From: Streptomyces shenzhenensis
GTDB lineage: Bacteria > Actinomycetota > Actinomycetes > Streptomycetales > Streptomycetaceae
Direction: 5' to 3'
DNA length: 64,000 nt
Assembly: GCF_021462265.1 (NCBI RefSeq)
Contig: NZ_JAJONF010000033.1
Coordinates: 1-64,000, forward strand
Shown: positions 7,804-15,970 of the stretch, piece by piece
Layout: each line of letters opens with the position of its first letter
How positions within the stretch are numbered: position 1 is the first letter of the stretch
Made by a program: the position numbers and the translations under genes
The notes under the pieces: model-generated
Seen by the model: the letters and a program-made list of their open reading frames with translations, nothing else
Told to the model about the DNA's origin: nothing
Database searches by the model: none

Positions 7804-9639
7804 TCAGGGGAAGACGGGCGTGCCGTCCTGGGTCAGCTTCCAGTTGGTGGCGGCGAAGGCCGACGGGTCGATGGTGCCCTTGGCCGTGGCGTAGGCGATC
7901 ATCAGGTCGCGGACCTGGTTGGTGGAGCTGTAGGCGGTCTCCGCGGCGGCGATGTGCGGGTAGCCGGAGCCGCCGTTGGCGCGGTAGTTGTTGACGGCGA
8001 CGACGAAGACCTGGTCGTCGGGGATCGCCGCGCCGTTGTAGGTGAGGTTCTTGATGCGCGAGCCCTCGGGCGCCGCGATGTCGATCTCGTAGGAGACACC
8101 GGACGCCGTGTCGTACATGTAGTCCCAGAAGCTGTTGGCGTTGGTGAGGGTGGCGGTGTCGACCGCCGTGCCGGACGGGACCTGGTGGTAGTACTTCGCC
8201 GCGTACTCCAGGTAGTCCTTCAGCTGGGCGCCGGTGAGCTTCTTGCCGTACAGCGTGTTCTCGTAGATGTAGAGGCCGGCGATGTCGCGGATCGTCACGT
8301 TGCCGGCCGGGATGTCGGCGGTACGGCTGAAGCAGGCCGCCACCGAGATCAGCGGCAGCGCCGCGTCCGCCGCCGACAGACCCGCCTTGACCGCCTCCGT
8401 CTGGACCTCGTGGATGAAGTCGACGGCGGGCACGTCCTTCCAGCAGGCCTCGGCCGTCGACATGTCCTGAGTCGAGGTGCCGATCGCGGTGTTGACGTAC
8501 TTGACCACCAACTGGTGGTCGGCGGAGAGGAGTTCGGTGATCCGCGGGTCCTCCGCGACCGTGTTGCTGTTCAGGGTGGTGGCGGTCTTCTTGGTGATCT
8601 TCCAGGAGCCGTGCACGTGCTCCAGCTCGAAGTCGAAGACGGAGAGGCGGTAGCCGTAGCAGTACGGCTCGGAGAGGAGGACGTCCTCGCCCGTCTCCGC
8701 GTTCTTCACCGTGTAGGTCGGGACGTCGACGTGGGTGTGGCCGACGAGGATCGCGTCGATGCCGGGGACCTGCTCGGCGACCAGGTTCGACGCGTTCTCC
8801 ACGTAGGGGAGTTCGTCGCCCCACGACGTCGAGCCGTCCAGGCCCGAGTGGTCGGTGAGGAAGACGACGTCGCAGCCGAGGGCGCGCAGCCGCGGCACGT
8901 ACTTCTTCGCCTGCTCGACCAGGCCCGTGAAGGCCATCTTCCCGGAGACGTTGTCCTTGTCCCACAGGGCGATGCCGGGGTTGGTGAGACCGAGGATGCC
9001 GACCTTGATGTCCGGGCCGTGCGGGACCTTGATGTGCTTGACGGTGTAGGGCCGGAAGGCGGGCCGCAGTGTCTTGGCGTCCAGGGCGTTGGCGCCGAGC
9101 AGCGGGAAGTCGCACTGCTTCTCGAAGGTGCGGATGACGTCGATGCCGTAGTTGAACTCGTGGTTGCCGAGGGCGGCCGCGTCGTACCGCATCTCGTTCA
9201 TGGCGATCGCCATGGGGTGCTTCGGGCCGCGCTTGCCGTCCTTGCCGGTGATCGGGTCGACGTTCGCGTAGTAGTACGCGAGGGACGTGCCCTGGATGAT
9301 GTCGCCGGCGTCGACGAGGAGCACTCTCTCCTCGCCCTTCTCCGCGCGCAGGTTCTTCACCAGGGTCGCGATGCGCGCGATGCCGTAGGTGTTGCCCTTG
9401 GAGTCCTTCGGGGCGGCGTTGGTGTAGTAGTCCCAGTTGAAGACGTGGCTGTGCAGGTCGGTGGTGCCCAGGATGGAGAAGCTCCAGGTCTTGGGCGCCT
9501 TCGGCGGCTTCGTGTGGCCGTGGCCGGCCTCGGCGGCCTGGGCGCTGCCGGTACCGACGGTTCCCGCGACCGCCACGGCGGCGCCGGTGACGGCGGACTT
9601 CTGCACGAACTCACGGCGGTTCATGGGATTGACGGGCAT
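7804..9639 (-). CDS. Secreted bifunctional 5'-nucleotidase / 2',3'-cyclic phosphodiesterase
   Basis: A 611-residue exported metallophosphoesterase that removes phosphate from nucleotides outside the cell. The N-terminus has a twin-arginine-type signal (NRREFVQKSAVTGAAVAVAG, then AQAA). The two-metal catalytic motifs are present: TDLHSH near residue 60, DAGD near 110, GNHEFNYG near 158 and GHTHVD near 300. The C-terminal half (about 370-600) is the 5'-nucleotidase substrate-specificity domain, with the typical GLYIYENTLY and NNYRANGGSGYP segments. Length matches the UshA-like family. It is monocistronic, followed by a terminator at 7748-7780. The role is probably scavenging of phosphate and nucleosides; substrate range is not determined. 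Confidence 0.9.
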   Translation of the reverse strand: MPVNPMNRREFVQKSAVTGAAVAVAGTVGTGSAQAAEAGHGHTKPPKAPKTWSFSILGTTDLHSHVFNWDYYTNAAPKDSKGNTYGIARIATLVKNLRAEKGEERVLLVDAGDIIQGTSLAYYYANVDPITGKDGKRGPKHPMAIAMNEMRYDAAALGNHEFNYGIDVIRTFEKQCDFPLLGANALDAKTLRPAFRPYTVKHIKVPHGPDIKVGILGLTNPGIALWDKDNVSGKMAFTGLVEQAKKYVPRLRALGCDVVFLTDHSGLDGSTSWGDELPYVENASNLVAEQVPGIDAILVGHTHVDVPTYTVKNAETGEDVLLSEPYCYGYRLSVFDFELEHVHGSWKITKKTATTLNSNTVAEDPRITELLSADHQLVVKYVNTAIGTSTQDMSTAEACWKDVPAVDFIHEVQTEAVKAGLSAADAALPLISVAACFSRTADIPAGNVTIRDIAGLYIYENTLYGKKLTGAQLKDYLEYAAKYYHQVPSGTAVDTATLTNANSFWDYMYDTASGVSYEIDIAAPEGSRIKNLTYNGAAIPDDQVFVVAVNNYRANGGSGYPHIAAAETAYSSTNQVRDLMIAYATAKGTIDPSAFAATNWKLTQDGTPVFP

Positions 9640-9855
9640 TCAGGACTCCTGGAAGGGCGCGACGGACGGGTGTGGCGTGTCGGTGTGACGAGCGGGTGTG
9701 GCGTGCGGGGCGCGGCGGGCTACCCGCGTAGATGCTTGCCGTAGGCCACGTCCGCATGAAACCAGGAATAGGTCATGGCCAAGTCAACAAAGTGAAATGT
9801 CGGGGATGTTGGCGAGTCGGTCACCCTCGGCGCGCAGTCACCCCTCGACCCGCAG

Positions 9856-11901
9856 TCACCCCTGGGCCCGGGTGGCGATCACGACCATCGCCTCCGACTC
9901 CGCCTCGTCGAAGGGCCCCCGCACCCGTCCCCCTCGCACGCCGAACACGGCTTCCTCGCGCAGCCCCGCCCGCTCCATCATGGCCAGCACCTGGGGCAGC
10001 CGGTAGTAGTGCATGAAATGCCGGAACCAGCCGCCGCTGCCGTCGGGCCGCCGCAGCCGGACGGCCGTCAGGGACGTCGCGGTCGTCGGGTCCGTGATGG
10101 AGTACTCGGTGCGTTCGGCGCCGTCCGGCAGCACGGTCGTGTCGATCTGGCGCTGGACCCTGCGGTGTTCCCAGTGCGGCCCGTTGACGTACTCGAAGAC
10201 GAACGGCGCGCCCGGCTTCAGCGCCGCGGCGGCCGTGCGGAAGACCGCGGCGTTGTCGTCGTCGGCGTCCTCGTACCCGAACGACGAACCGATGTTGAAC
10301 ACCGCGTCCATGGAGGCCTCCTGGACCTCGTCGGGCAGCCCCCGCGTCATGTCCGCGACCACGTACCGGACCCGGCCGGCCAGCCGCAGCGCCCGCCGTT
10401 CCCCGAGCGCCGCGATCTCCGGCTGGATGTCGAGGTCGGTCACGTCGAGGCCGTGCTTGACGAACCCGGCGTCGTGCGTGCCGTGGCCCGCCCCGAGGAC
10501 GAGGATCCGCGCACCGGCCGGCAGCGGGCGGCCGGTGTCCGCGAGCCGGTCGAGCAGGTCGTCGACGAGCCGGATGTGCCGGTCCTCGGCGGCCACATAG
10601 TCCGGGAAACTCTCCAGATAGACCAGTCCGTACGACGGTTCGTCGGCGCCGAGCCCGTCGAGGAAGACCTCCCGGGCGCGCGAGCGGTACCAGCGGGTGA
10701 GGCGGGCCGCGAACAGCTCCCGGTCCTCGTCGGTGAGCCGGGCGTCCACGTGGTCCCGCACCGAGCTGTGCAGCTCGAACCCCGCCTCGGTCCGCCCGAG
10801 CAGGAACCGTGCCTCCAGCTCGGCCAGCAGTCTCGGGGTTTCGTCGTCCCCGGTCAGCTCGGCGACCAGTTCGGGCGCGGCCGCCTCGTAGACGAAGGCG
10901 GCGGCCTTCAGGACCGTGCGCTGGGCGGGGTCGAGGGAGTCGTAGATGGGGCCGATCCAGGCGTTCAGGTCGTCGCGCTGTGCGGACAGGTCCACGGCCA
11001 GTACCTCGGGTCTCGTGAGCGTCGCCTGACCGGCGAAGAGGGTGAGGGCCTGCGGGTTGCCCTCGCCCGCCCGGCGCCAGACCGCGTCCAGCGTAGCGTC
11101 GGGCAGCCGCAGTCCGCAGCGGACCAGCAGCTGACGGGCGTCCTGCTCGGCGAGTCCGCGCAGTTCGATCCACGGGGTGTCCGCCGTGCGGGGTATCTCC
11201 CGCAGGTGTCTTCGGCTGGTCAGGACGACGGTCGACCGTCCCTCGGTGTGCGCCGTACGGCGCGCCCACGCCACCAGCGCGGGATCGCGCACGGTGTGGA
11301 AGTCGTCGAGCACGAGGAGGACGGGGTTGGCCGCGAGGAACGCGGCGAGGGCGTCCTGGAGCCGGTCACCGCCGGCGTCCGAACCGCCGACCACCAGGGC
11401 GAGTTCACGGGCGCCTGCCAGCTCCGTGTCGTAGGACAGGGCGAGCGCGAGGGACCGCAGGTTCAGTGTCTGGGCCTTCTCGGCGCAGAAGACCCACCGC
11501 ACCCGGTGGCTGCGGGCGTGCAGCCGGCACAGCGCGGCCACCAGCGCGGTCTTGCCGACCCCGCTGAAACCCTCGACGACCAGCACCGGCGCATGCCCGC
11601 GCATCCCCGCCCGCAGGGCGTGCAGCTCCGCCGTGCGGTCCACCAGCGGCCGCGCGTGGCCGCGCACCCTGGCCTCCGGGGCGAGCACGGTGAACTCGGT
11701 GAGCAGCGGGACGGCCCCGGTGGCGGCCGCCGGGGACCGCGGGCCGGAGCGCCGCGAGTCCCACCACTGGAGGAAGCCGACGGCGGTGCCCGCCACCCCC
11801 GCCACCGTGCCGATCAGCGCCGTGAGATCCATAGCCCGCCCCGGCTCGAAAGTCCGCGCGACACCCACGGCCATACCCACCGCGCTTCCCTTGCGAACCA
11901 C
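9856..11901 (-). CDS. Membrane-anchored NB-ARC-like NTPase fused to a SAM-dependent methyltransferase
   Basis: A 681-residue three-part protein. Residues about 24-47 form one hydrophobic segment ending in WW, a probable membrane anchor. Residues about 80-400 form a STAND/NB-ARC-type NTPase, with Walker A GFSGVGKT (111-118), Walker B VLLVLDDFH (from 194), sensor-like VVLTSRR and a winged-helix-like stretch. Residues about 455-675 form a class I methyltransferase, with motif I ILVLGAGHGTHD, an acidic DLDIQ strand end, DMTRGLP and MDAVFNIGSSFGY. STAND proteins usually carry repeat sensors, so a methyltransferase in that place is unusual. The GTG at 11901 follows GAAGGGG. It is divergent from the zinc-ribbon gene at 11973. 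Substrate and trigger are unknown. Confidence 0.75.
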   Translation of the reverse strand: MVRKGSAVGMAVGVARTFEPGRAMDLTALIGTVAGVAGTAVGFLQWWDSRRSGPRSPAAATGAVPLLTEFTVLAPEARVRGHARPLVDRTAELHALRAGMRGHAPVLVVEGFSGVGKTALVAALCRLHARSHRVRWVFCAEKAQTLNLRSLALALSYDTELAGARELALVVGGSDAGGDRLQDALAAFLAANPVLLVLDDFHTVRDPALVAWARRTAHTEGRSTVVLTSRRHLREIPRTADTPWIELRGLAEQDARQLLVRCGLRLPDATLDAVWRRAGEGNPQALTLFAGQATLTRPEVLAVDLSAQRDDLNAWIGPIYDSLDPAQRTVLKAAAFVYEAAAPELVAELTGDDETPRLLAELEARFLLGRTEAGFELHSSVRDHVDARLTDEDRELFAARLTRWYRSRAREVFLDGLGADEPSYGLVYLESFPDYVAAEDRHIRLVDDLLDRLADTGRPLPAGARILVLGAGHGTHDAGFVKHGLDVTDLDIQPEIAALGERRALRLAGRVRYVVADMTRGLPDEVQEASMDAVFNIGSSFGYEDADDDNAAVFRTAAAALKPGAPFVFEYVNGPHWEHRRVQRQIDTTVLPDGAERTEYSITDPTTATSLTAVRLRRPDGSGGWFRHFMHYYRLPQVLAMMERAGLREEAVFGVRGGRVRGPFDEAESEAMVVIATRAQG

Positions 11902-11972
11902 TCAACGCCCCTTCATCGTGAGGGGAGTTGGAGCATCGGTGCGCCTCGCACGACTGCCCTGGGAGGTACGGC

Positions 11973-12488
11973 GTGTCCGGCAACTACCATCTGCCCGGCC
12001 ACCGGGCCGCAGAGCGCGGCGGCGTCCTGGGGTGGTGGCCCGGGTGCACGGGCTGTCCCTGGACGGGTGACTGGAGCCCTGACCGGGACTTTGTGCACGA
12101 CCAGTTCATGGCCCACTACCGGCAGGCCAGCGGGGCTCCTCCCCCGGTCTCGCCGGAGCACTGCGAGGAGTGCCTGGGGACGGGCGGCCCGCTCTGCCGG
12201 GACTGCGGCGGGAGCGGCAGGACGGAGTGCGGGGTCTGTCTGGGCTACCCGGGCGAGGGGCTGATGTCGTGCACCGTCTGTCAGGGGCGGGGCTGGGAGG
12301 AGTGCTCCACCTGCTGGGGGTACGGCGCCGAGCGGTGCGGCACCTGCGGGAAACGGGGCGCGGGACGCCCGGAGATCGTGCTCCCCGAGCCCATGCCGGC
12401 GCCGTCCGGCTCGCCGGTGCCGACCTGCCTCGCGGTGCTGGTCCTCGCCGGGATCGTGATCGCCGTACTGCAGATCGCGCTGAAGTGA
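11973..12488 (+). CDS. DnaJ-type zinc-ribbon protein with C-terminal membrane anchor
   Basis: A 171-residue protein starting at GTG behind GGGAGG (11961-11966). Residues about 65-125 hold at least five CxxC pairs with intervening glycines (CEECLGTGG, CRDCGGSG, CGVCLGYPG, CTVCQGRG, CSTCWGYG, CGTCGKRG). This is the CxxCxGxG zinc-binding style of the DnaJ central domain but without a J domain. The C-terminus (PTCLAVLVLAGIVIAVLQIAL) is one membrane helix, so the zinc region would face the cytosol as a tail-anchored protein. An N-terminal WWPGCTGCPWTGDW segment adds two more cysteines. It is divergent from the NTPase-methyltransferase gene, 71 bases away. Function unknown; protein binding is likely. 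Confidence 0.65.
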   Translation: MSGNYHLPGHRAAERGGVLGWWPGCTGCPWTGDWSPDRDFVHDQFMAHYRQASGAPPPVSPEHCEECLGTGGPLCRDCGGSGRTECGVCLGYPGEGLMSCTVCQGRGWEECSTCWGYGAERCGTCGKRGAGRPEIVLPEPMPAPSGSPVPTCLAVLVLAGIVIAVLQIALK

Positions 12489-12560
12489 GACAGACCATCT
12501 GAAGCGAGACAGATCACCCTGAAGGCGGATCACTCCGAAGGCGGATCAGCCTGAAATGAG
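12481..12560. repeat. Degenerate short tandem repeats between convergent genes
   Basis: The stretch after the zinc-ribbon gene repeats the pattern CTGAAG-n-GAGACAGA or CTGAAGGCGGATCA about five times, with 15-20-base spacing. The first copy includes the end of the coding sequence (CTGAAGTGAGACAG). It appears to be a decayed tandem duplication of the gene's 3' end. Confidence 0.5.
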
Positions 12561-12561
12561 A

Positions 12562-12591
12562 CAGCGGTCGGCCGGGCCCGGCCGACCGCTG
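12562..12591. terminator. Bidirectional terminator between zinc-ribbon gene and purA
   Basis: A perfect 30-base palindrome (15-bp stem, turning at GGGCCC). It lies nine bases beyond the purA stop on the minus strand and also downstream of the convergent gene, so it can serve both. Confidence 0.8.
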
Positions 12592-12599
12592 CGTCACGC

Positions 12600-13883
12600 C
12601 TACAGGAACGAGTTGATCTCGATCGTCTCGTCCCGGCCCGGCCCCACGCCGATCGCGGAGATCGGGGCGCCGGACATCTCCTCCAGCGCCTTGACGTAGT
12701 TCTGGGCGTTCTTCGGCAGGTCCGAGAAGGACTTGGCCTTGGTGATGTCCTCGGACCAGCCGGGCAGCGTCTCGTAGATCGGCTTCGCGTGGTGGAAGTC
12801 GGTCTGGGAGTACGGGAGCTCCTCGACCCGCTTGCCGTCGATCTCGTAGGCGACGCAGACCGGGATCTGCTCCCAGCCGGTCAGCACGTCCAGCTTGGTG
12901 AGGAAGAAGTCGGTCAGGCCGTTCACGCGGGTCGCGTAGCGGGCGATGACGGCGTCGAACCAGCCGCAGCGGCGGTCCCGGCCCGTCGTCACACCCCGCT
13001 CGCCGCCGATCCGGCGCAGCGCGGCGCCGTCCTCGTCGAAGAGCTCGGTCGGGAACGGACCGGCGCCGACGCGGGTCGTGTACGCCTTGAGGATGCCGAT
13101 GACCCGGCTGATCTTCGTCGGGCCGACACCGGAACCGGTGCAGGCACCGCCCGCGGTCGGGTTCGAGGACGTGACGAACGGATACGTGCCGTGGTCGATG
13201 TCCAGGAGCGTGCCCTGGCCGCCCTCGAAGAGGACGACCTTGTTCTCCTCCAGGGCCTGGTTGAGGACCAGGACCGTGTCGGCGACGTACGGAGCGAGCT
13301 TCTCCGCGTAGCCCAGCAGTTCCTCGACGACCTGCTCGGTGGCGATCGCGCGCCGGTTGTAGAGCTTGGTGAGCATCTGGTTCTTGGCGCCGAGGGACGC
13401 CTCGACCTTCTGGGTCAGGATCGACTCGTCGTAGAGGTCCTGGACCCGGATGCCGACCCGGTTGATCTTGTCGGCGTAGGTCGGGCCGATGCCGCGCCCG
13501 GTCGTGCCGATCTTCCGCTTTCCGAGGAAGCGTTCCGTCACCTTGTCGACGGTCACGTTGTACGGCGTGATGATGTGCGCGTTACCGCTGATGAGGAGCT
13601 TGGACGTGTCGACGCCACGCTCGTTCAGACCGCTCAGCTCGGAGAGCAGGACCGAGGGGTCGACGACGACACCGTTGCCGATGACCGGGACACACGTGGG
13701 AGAGAGGATCCCGGAAGGGAGCAGGTGGAGCGCATACTTCTGGTCGCCGACGACGACCGTGTGACCGGCGTTGTTGCCGCCCTGGTAGCGCACCACATAG
13801 TCGACGGAGCCGCCTAGCAGGTCCGTCGCCTTTCCCTTGCCTTCGTCACCCCACTGAGCACCGAGCAGCACAAGTGCGGGCAC
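12600..13883 (-). CDS. purA: Adenylosuccinate synthetase
   Basis: A 427-residue cytosolic enzyme joining IMP and aspartate with GTP to make adenylosuccinate, the first committed AMP step. The P-loop-like QWGDEGKGK is at residues 9-17. The IMP-binding GNNAGHTV follows near 37, TTGRGIGPTYADK near 125 and the late RGVTTGRDRRCGWFDAV near 297. Length matches the family (about 430). It starts with GTG at 13883 and is followed by a strong terminator. The upstream region shared with the divergent gene at 14080 holds a hairpin (14010-14037). Confidence 0.97.
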   Translation of the reverse strand: MPALVLLGAQWGDEGKGKATDLLGGSVDYVVRYQGGNNAGHTVVVGDQKYALHLLPSGILSPTCVPVIGNGVVVDPSVLLSELSGLNERGVDTSKLLISGNAHIITPYNVTVDKVTERFLGKRKIGTTGRGIGPTYADKINRVGIRVQDLYDESILTQKVEASLGAKNQMLTKLYNRRAIATEQVVEELLGYAEKLAPYVADTVLVLNQALEENKVVLFEGGQGTLLDIDHGTYPFVTSSNPTAGGACTGSGVGPTKISRVIGILKAYTTRVGAGPFPTELFDEDGAALRRIGGERGVTTGRDRRCGWFDAVIARYATRVNGLTDFFLTKLDVLTGWEQIPVCVAYEIDGKRVEELPYSQTDFHHAKPIYETLPGWSEDITKAKSFSDLPKNAQNYVKALEEMSGAPISAIGVGPGRDETIEINSFL

Positions 13884-14009
13884 GCGCGTACACCCCTTCC
13901 GGGCGGGGCATGTCCAAGGTCAGGGGCGTACGCGTAAGGTTCGCGCCGCGTACCACCGCGACCGTCGTTGGCCGCGCAACCGTCGGACCGGATGCCCCGG
14001 AATAGACGA

Positions 14010-14037
14010 AGCCCCTGGCGCAATAGCGCAAGGGGCT
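14010..14037. promoter_or_regulatory. Hairpin in the purA / DGK-like divergent intergenic region
   Basis: A 12-base stem with one mismatch (AGCCCCTGGCGC and GCGCAAGGGGCT) encloses an AATA loop. Because the flanking genes are divergent, this is not a terminator of either one. It may be a 5'-leader structure, an attenuator or a small RNA end; the sequence does not decide which. Confidence 0.4.
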
Positions 14038-14079
14038 CTTGCACAGTGATGCTACCCGAGGAAGCGAGGCACGACCGAG

Positions 14080-14919
14080 GTGGCGACATTCGCGACGTCC
14101 GATCAGCTGCTTGTGATCATCGATCCGGCGGCACGGGAAACGGACGGAGAATCCGTCCGGATCGCGAAAGACGTGCTCAGCGCGGGTGCGGCCACGAAGG
14201 TGTGCATGCCGGACGGACCCGAGGAATTCGCCCGTGTGCTGGCCCGCCGGGGCTCGCGGCGGCCGGTGGTCGTCGGTGACGACAGCGCCCTGGTCCGCGC
14301 GGTGAGCCTGTTGCACCGCCGCCGGGAGCTGGCCGGATGCGTGCTGTCCATGGTCCCGGTCGGGGGCGCTCTGAGCGTCGCGCACACACTGGGGGTGCCC
14401 GCCGGTGCGGTTGCGGCGGCGCGGGCGGTCCTGGACGGCGTGGAGCGCCGGATGGACCTCCTGGTCGACGACAGCGACGGGGTGGTGCTGGGCGATCTGC
14501 GGATCCCGCCGGTGACGGCCGCGGCTCAGGTCGCGGAGACGGTGGCGGCGCGCGGGTGGCTGCGGCCGTACCAGCACCTTGTACGGTCCTTGTCGGCCGC
14601 CCGCCCGGTGCCGGCCGTGCCCCGGCCGCCGACGCGGCTGCGGCTGGAGGTCGACGGCGAGACGGTGGTGGACCTGGACCAGCCGGTGGAGAACATCTCG
14701 GTGACCCCGGGCGGCCGCGACGGCCTCGCCGAGGTGGAGGTGCGTCGCCTGTCGGTGGGCGCGGAGGCGACCCCGGTACGGGCCGCGGGCCGGACGGTCA
14801 CGGTGACCGGCGCGGACTTCCGCTACCGGGCCGACGGCGGGGTGGCCGGGCCGGTGCGGCGGCGGACGTGGCGGGTGGTGGAGGGGGCCTGGGGGCTTAC
14901 GGTGCCGCCCTCCCCGTGA
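14080..14919 (+). CDS. Diacylglycerol kinase-like / NAD-kinase-fold protein
   Basis: A 279-residue protein resembling the catalytic (DAGK_cat) fold of lipid kinases. It has an N-terminal LLVIIDPAARETDGE strand-turn in place of the usual NP...G segment. VVVGDDSALVRAVSLL sits where GGDGT-type motifs occur, and SMVPVGGALSVAHTLGVP sits where the family has P-x-GT-x-NDFAR. The second half (about 180-275) is a beta-rich domain with VENISVTPGG. The key GGDGT and GTxND residues are altered, so activity is doubtful. It starts with GTG and is divergent from purA. Its place next to purA appears typical for Streptomyces. Confidence 0.6.
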   Translation: MATFATSDQLLVIIDPAARETDGESVRIAKDVLSAGAATKVCMPDGPEEFARVLARRGSRRPVVVGDDSALVRAVSLLHRRRELAGCVLSMVPVGGALSVAHTLGVPAGAVAAARAVLDGVERRMDLLVDDSDGVVLGDLRIPPVTAAAQVAETVAARGWLRPYQHLVRSLSAARPVPAVPRPPTRLRLEVDGETVVDLDQPVENISVTPGGRDGLAEVEVRRLSVGAEATPVRAAGRTVTVTGADFRYRADGGVAGPVRRRTWRVVEGAWGLTVPPSP

Positions 14920-14935
14920 TGCAGACCACCAACAC

Positions 14936-15970
14936 TCAGAGTATCCGGCCGATCACGTCTCCGTGATCGCTTTCGTCCTTCAGCTCCACCCCCGTCCGCC
15001 CGAGCTCCCGCGCCCTGACCATCAGGCCCGCCAGCTTCTCCGCCGCCGCCTCGTACGTGAGGCCCCGCGGCGGGCGGATGTTGCTCAGGCAGTTGCGGCC
15101 GGCGTCCGTCGTCACGCCCGGCACCGGCCGGTGGGTCAGGTACGCGCCCAGCGAGTCCGCCGCCGACATGCCGGGCCGTTCGCCGATGAGGACGACCGCC
15201 AGAGCCGCGCCCATCGCGTGCGCGACGTCGTCACCGAGGGCCACGCGGGCCTGTTCGGCCAGTACGACCGGGGCGACGCGCCAGTCGGCGAGGCGCGCCG
15301 TGGTGGCCCGCAGCACCGCCGCCGCGTGCTCGTGCACCGCCCGGCTGGACAGCCCGTCGGCGACCACGAAGACGACGTCCCACTCCCCGCCGGCCGGCAG
15401 GTGCGCCCGGTCCACGGGGTTCAGCCGGCGGCCCAGGTCGGGGCGCTGCAGATAGGTCAGCCGGTCACCGGCCGCGCTGCGCACCCGTACCGTCGGCGTG
15501 CCCGCCAGCCCTGCCGTGACCACGTCCGGCTCGAACGGCGAGTGCACCGCGTCCCGGGCTGCCGCGTGGGCGGCCTGGAGGCCCAGACGGTGCCGGGTCG
15601 GGAGGGCCGAGCCGGAGCGGCCGAGGCCGATGCGCGCCTGGGTGTGCCGCCGCAGCACTGTCCACAGCTCGTCGAGTCCGCCGGGGGCCGGCTCGGCCAC
15701 CCCGACCGCACCGGCCACACCCGCCCCGGCGGCACCCCCGATCGCGTCGGCCATACCGGCCATGCCGGTCGTGCCGGCCACACCGATCATGTCGGCTGTG
15801 CCTGACATGCCGGCCGTCTGGACCGCGTCGGCCATGCCGACCGCGCAGCTCACCCCGGCCACCCCGGCCACGTCGTGAACCCCCGCGACGTCAGCCACCG
15901 CAGCCACGTCGGCCACCTCGGCCACTTCGCCCACCCTCATCGTGTCGGCCACCCCAGTCACGTCGGTCAT
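14936..15970 (-). CDS. eutC: Ethanolamine ammonia-lyase small subunit with a repetitive N-terminal extension
   Basis: A 344-residue small subunit of the adenosylcobalamin-dependent lyase that splits ethanolamine to acetaldehyde and ammonia. Residues about 95-340 are canonical EutC, with RHTQARIGLGRSG, TYLQRPDLGRRL, VVFVVADGLSSRAVHEHA, IGERPGMSAADSLGAYLT and NCLSNIRPPRGL. The first roughly 90 residues are low-complexity VADVAGV/MADAVG-type repeats not found in usual EutC, which begins close to the lyase domain. The ATG at 15970 overlaps the eutB stop (ATGA), which supports this long start. The extension may be a slippage-born linker or a targeting tail; its function is unknown. Confidence 0.9.
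   Translation of the reverse strand: MTDVTGVADTMRVGEVAEVADVAAVADVAGVHDVAGVAGVSCAVGMADAVQTAGMSGTADMIGVAGTTGMAGMADAIGGAAGAGVAGAVGVAEPAPGGLDELWTVLRRHTQARIGLGRSGSALPTRHRLGLQAAHAAARDAVHSPFEPDVVTAGLAGTPTVRVRSAAGDRLTYLQRPDLGRRLNPVDRAHLPAGGEWDVVFVVADGLSSRAVHEHAAAVLRATTARLADWRVAPVVLAEQARVALGDDVAHAMGAALAVVLIGERPGMSAADSLGAYLTHRPVPGVTTDAGRNCLSNIRPPRGLTYEAAAEKLAGLMVRARELGRTGVELKDESDHGDVIGRIL
15695..15960 (-). repeat. In-frame repeat tract encoding the EutC N-terminal extension
   Basis: The plus strand shows many degenerate copies of a 9-base element (CCATGCCGG, CCACCCCGG, CCACGTCGG). They keep frame, because units are multiples of three, and read on the minus strand as VAG/VAD/MAG repeats. Copy number is likely to vary between strains. 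Confidence 0.65.

Noticed and set aside
7720..9744. Plus-strand open frame of 674 codons
   Set aside because: It is antisense to the 5'-nucleotidase gene and has only shadow composition.
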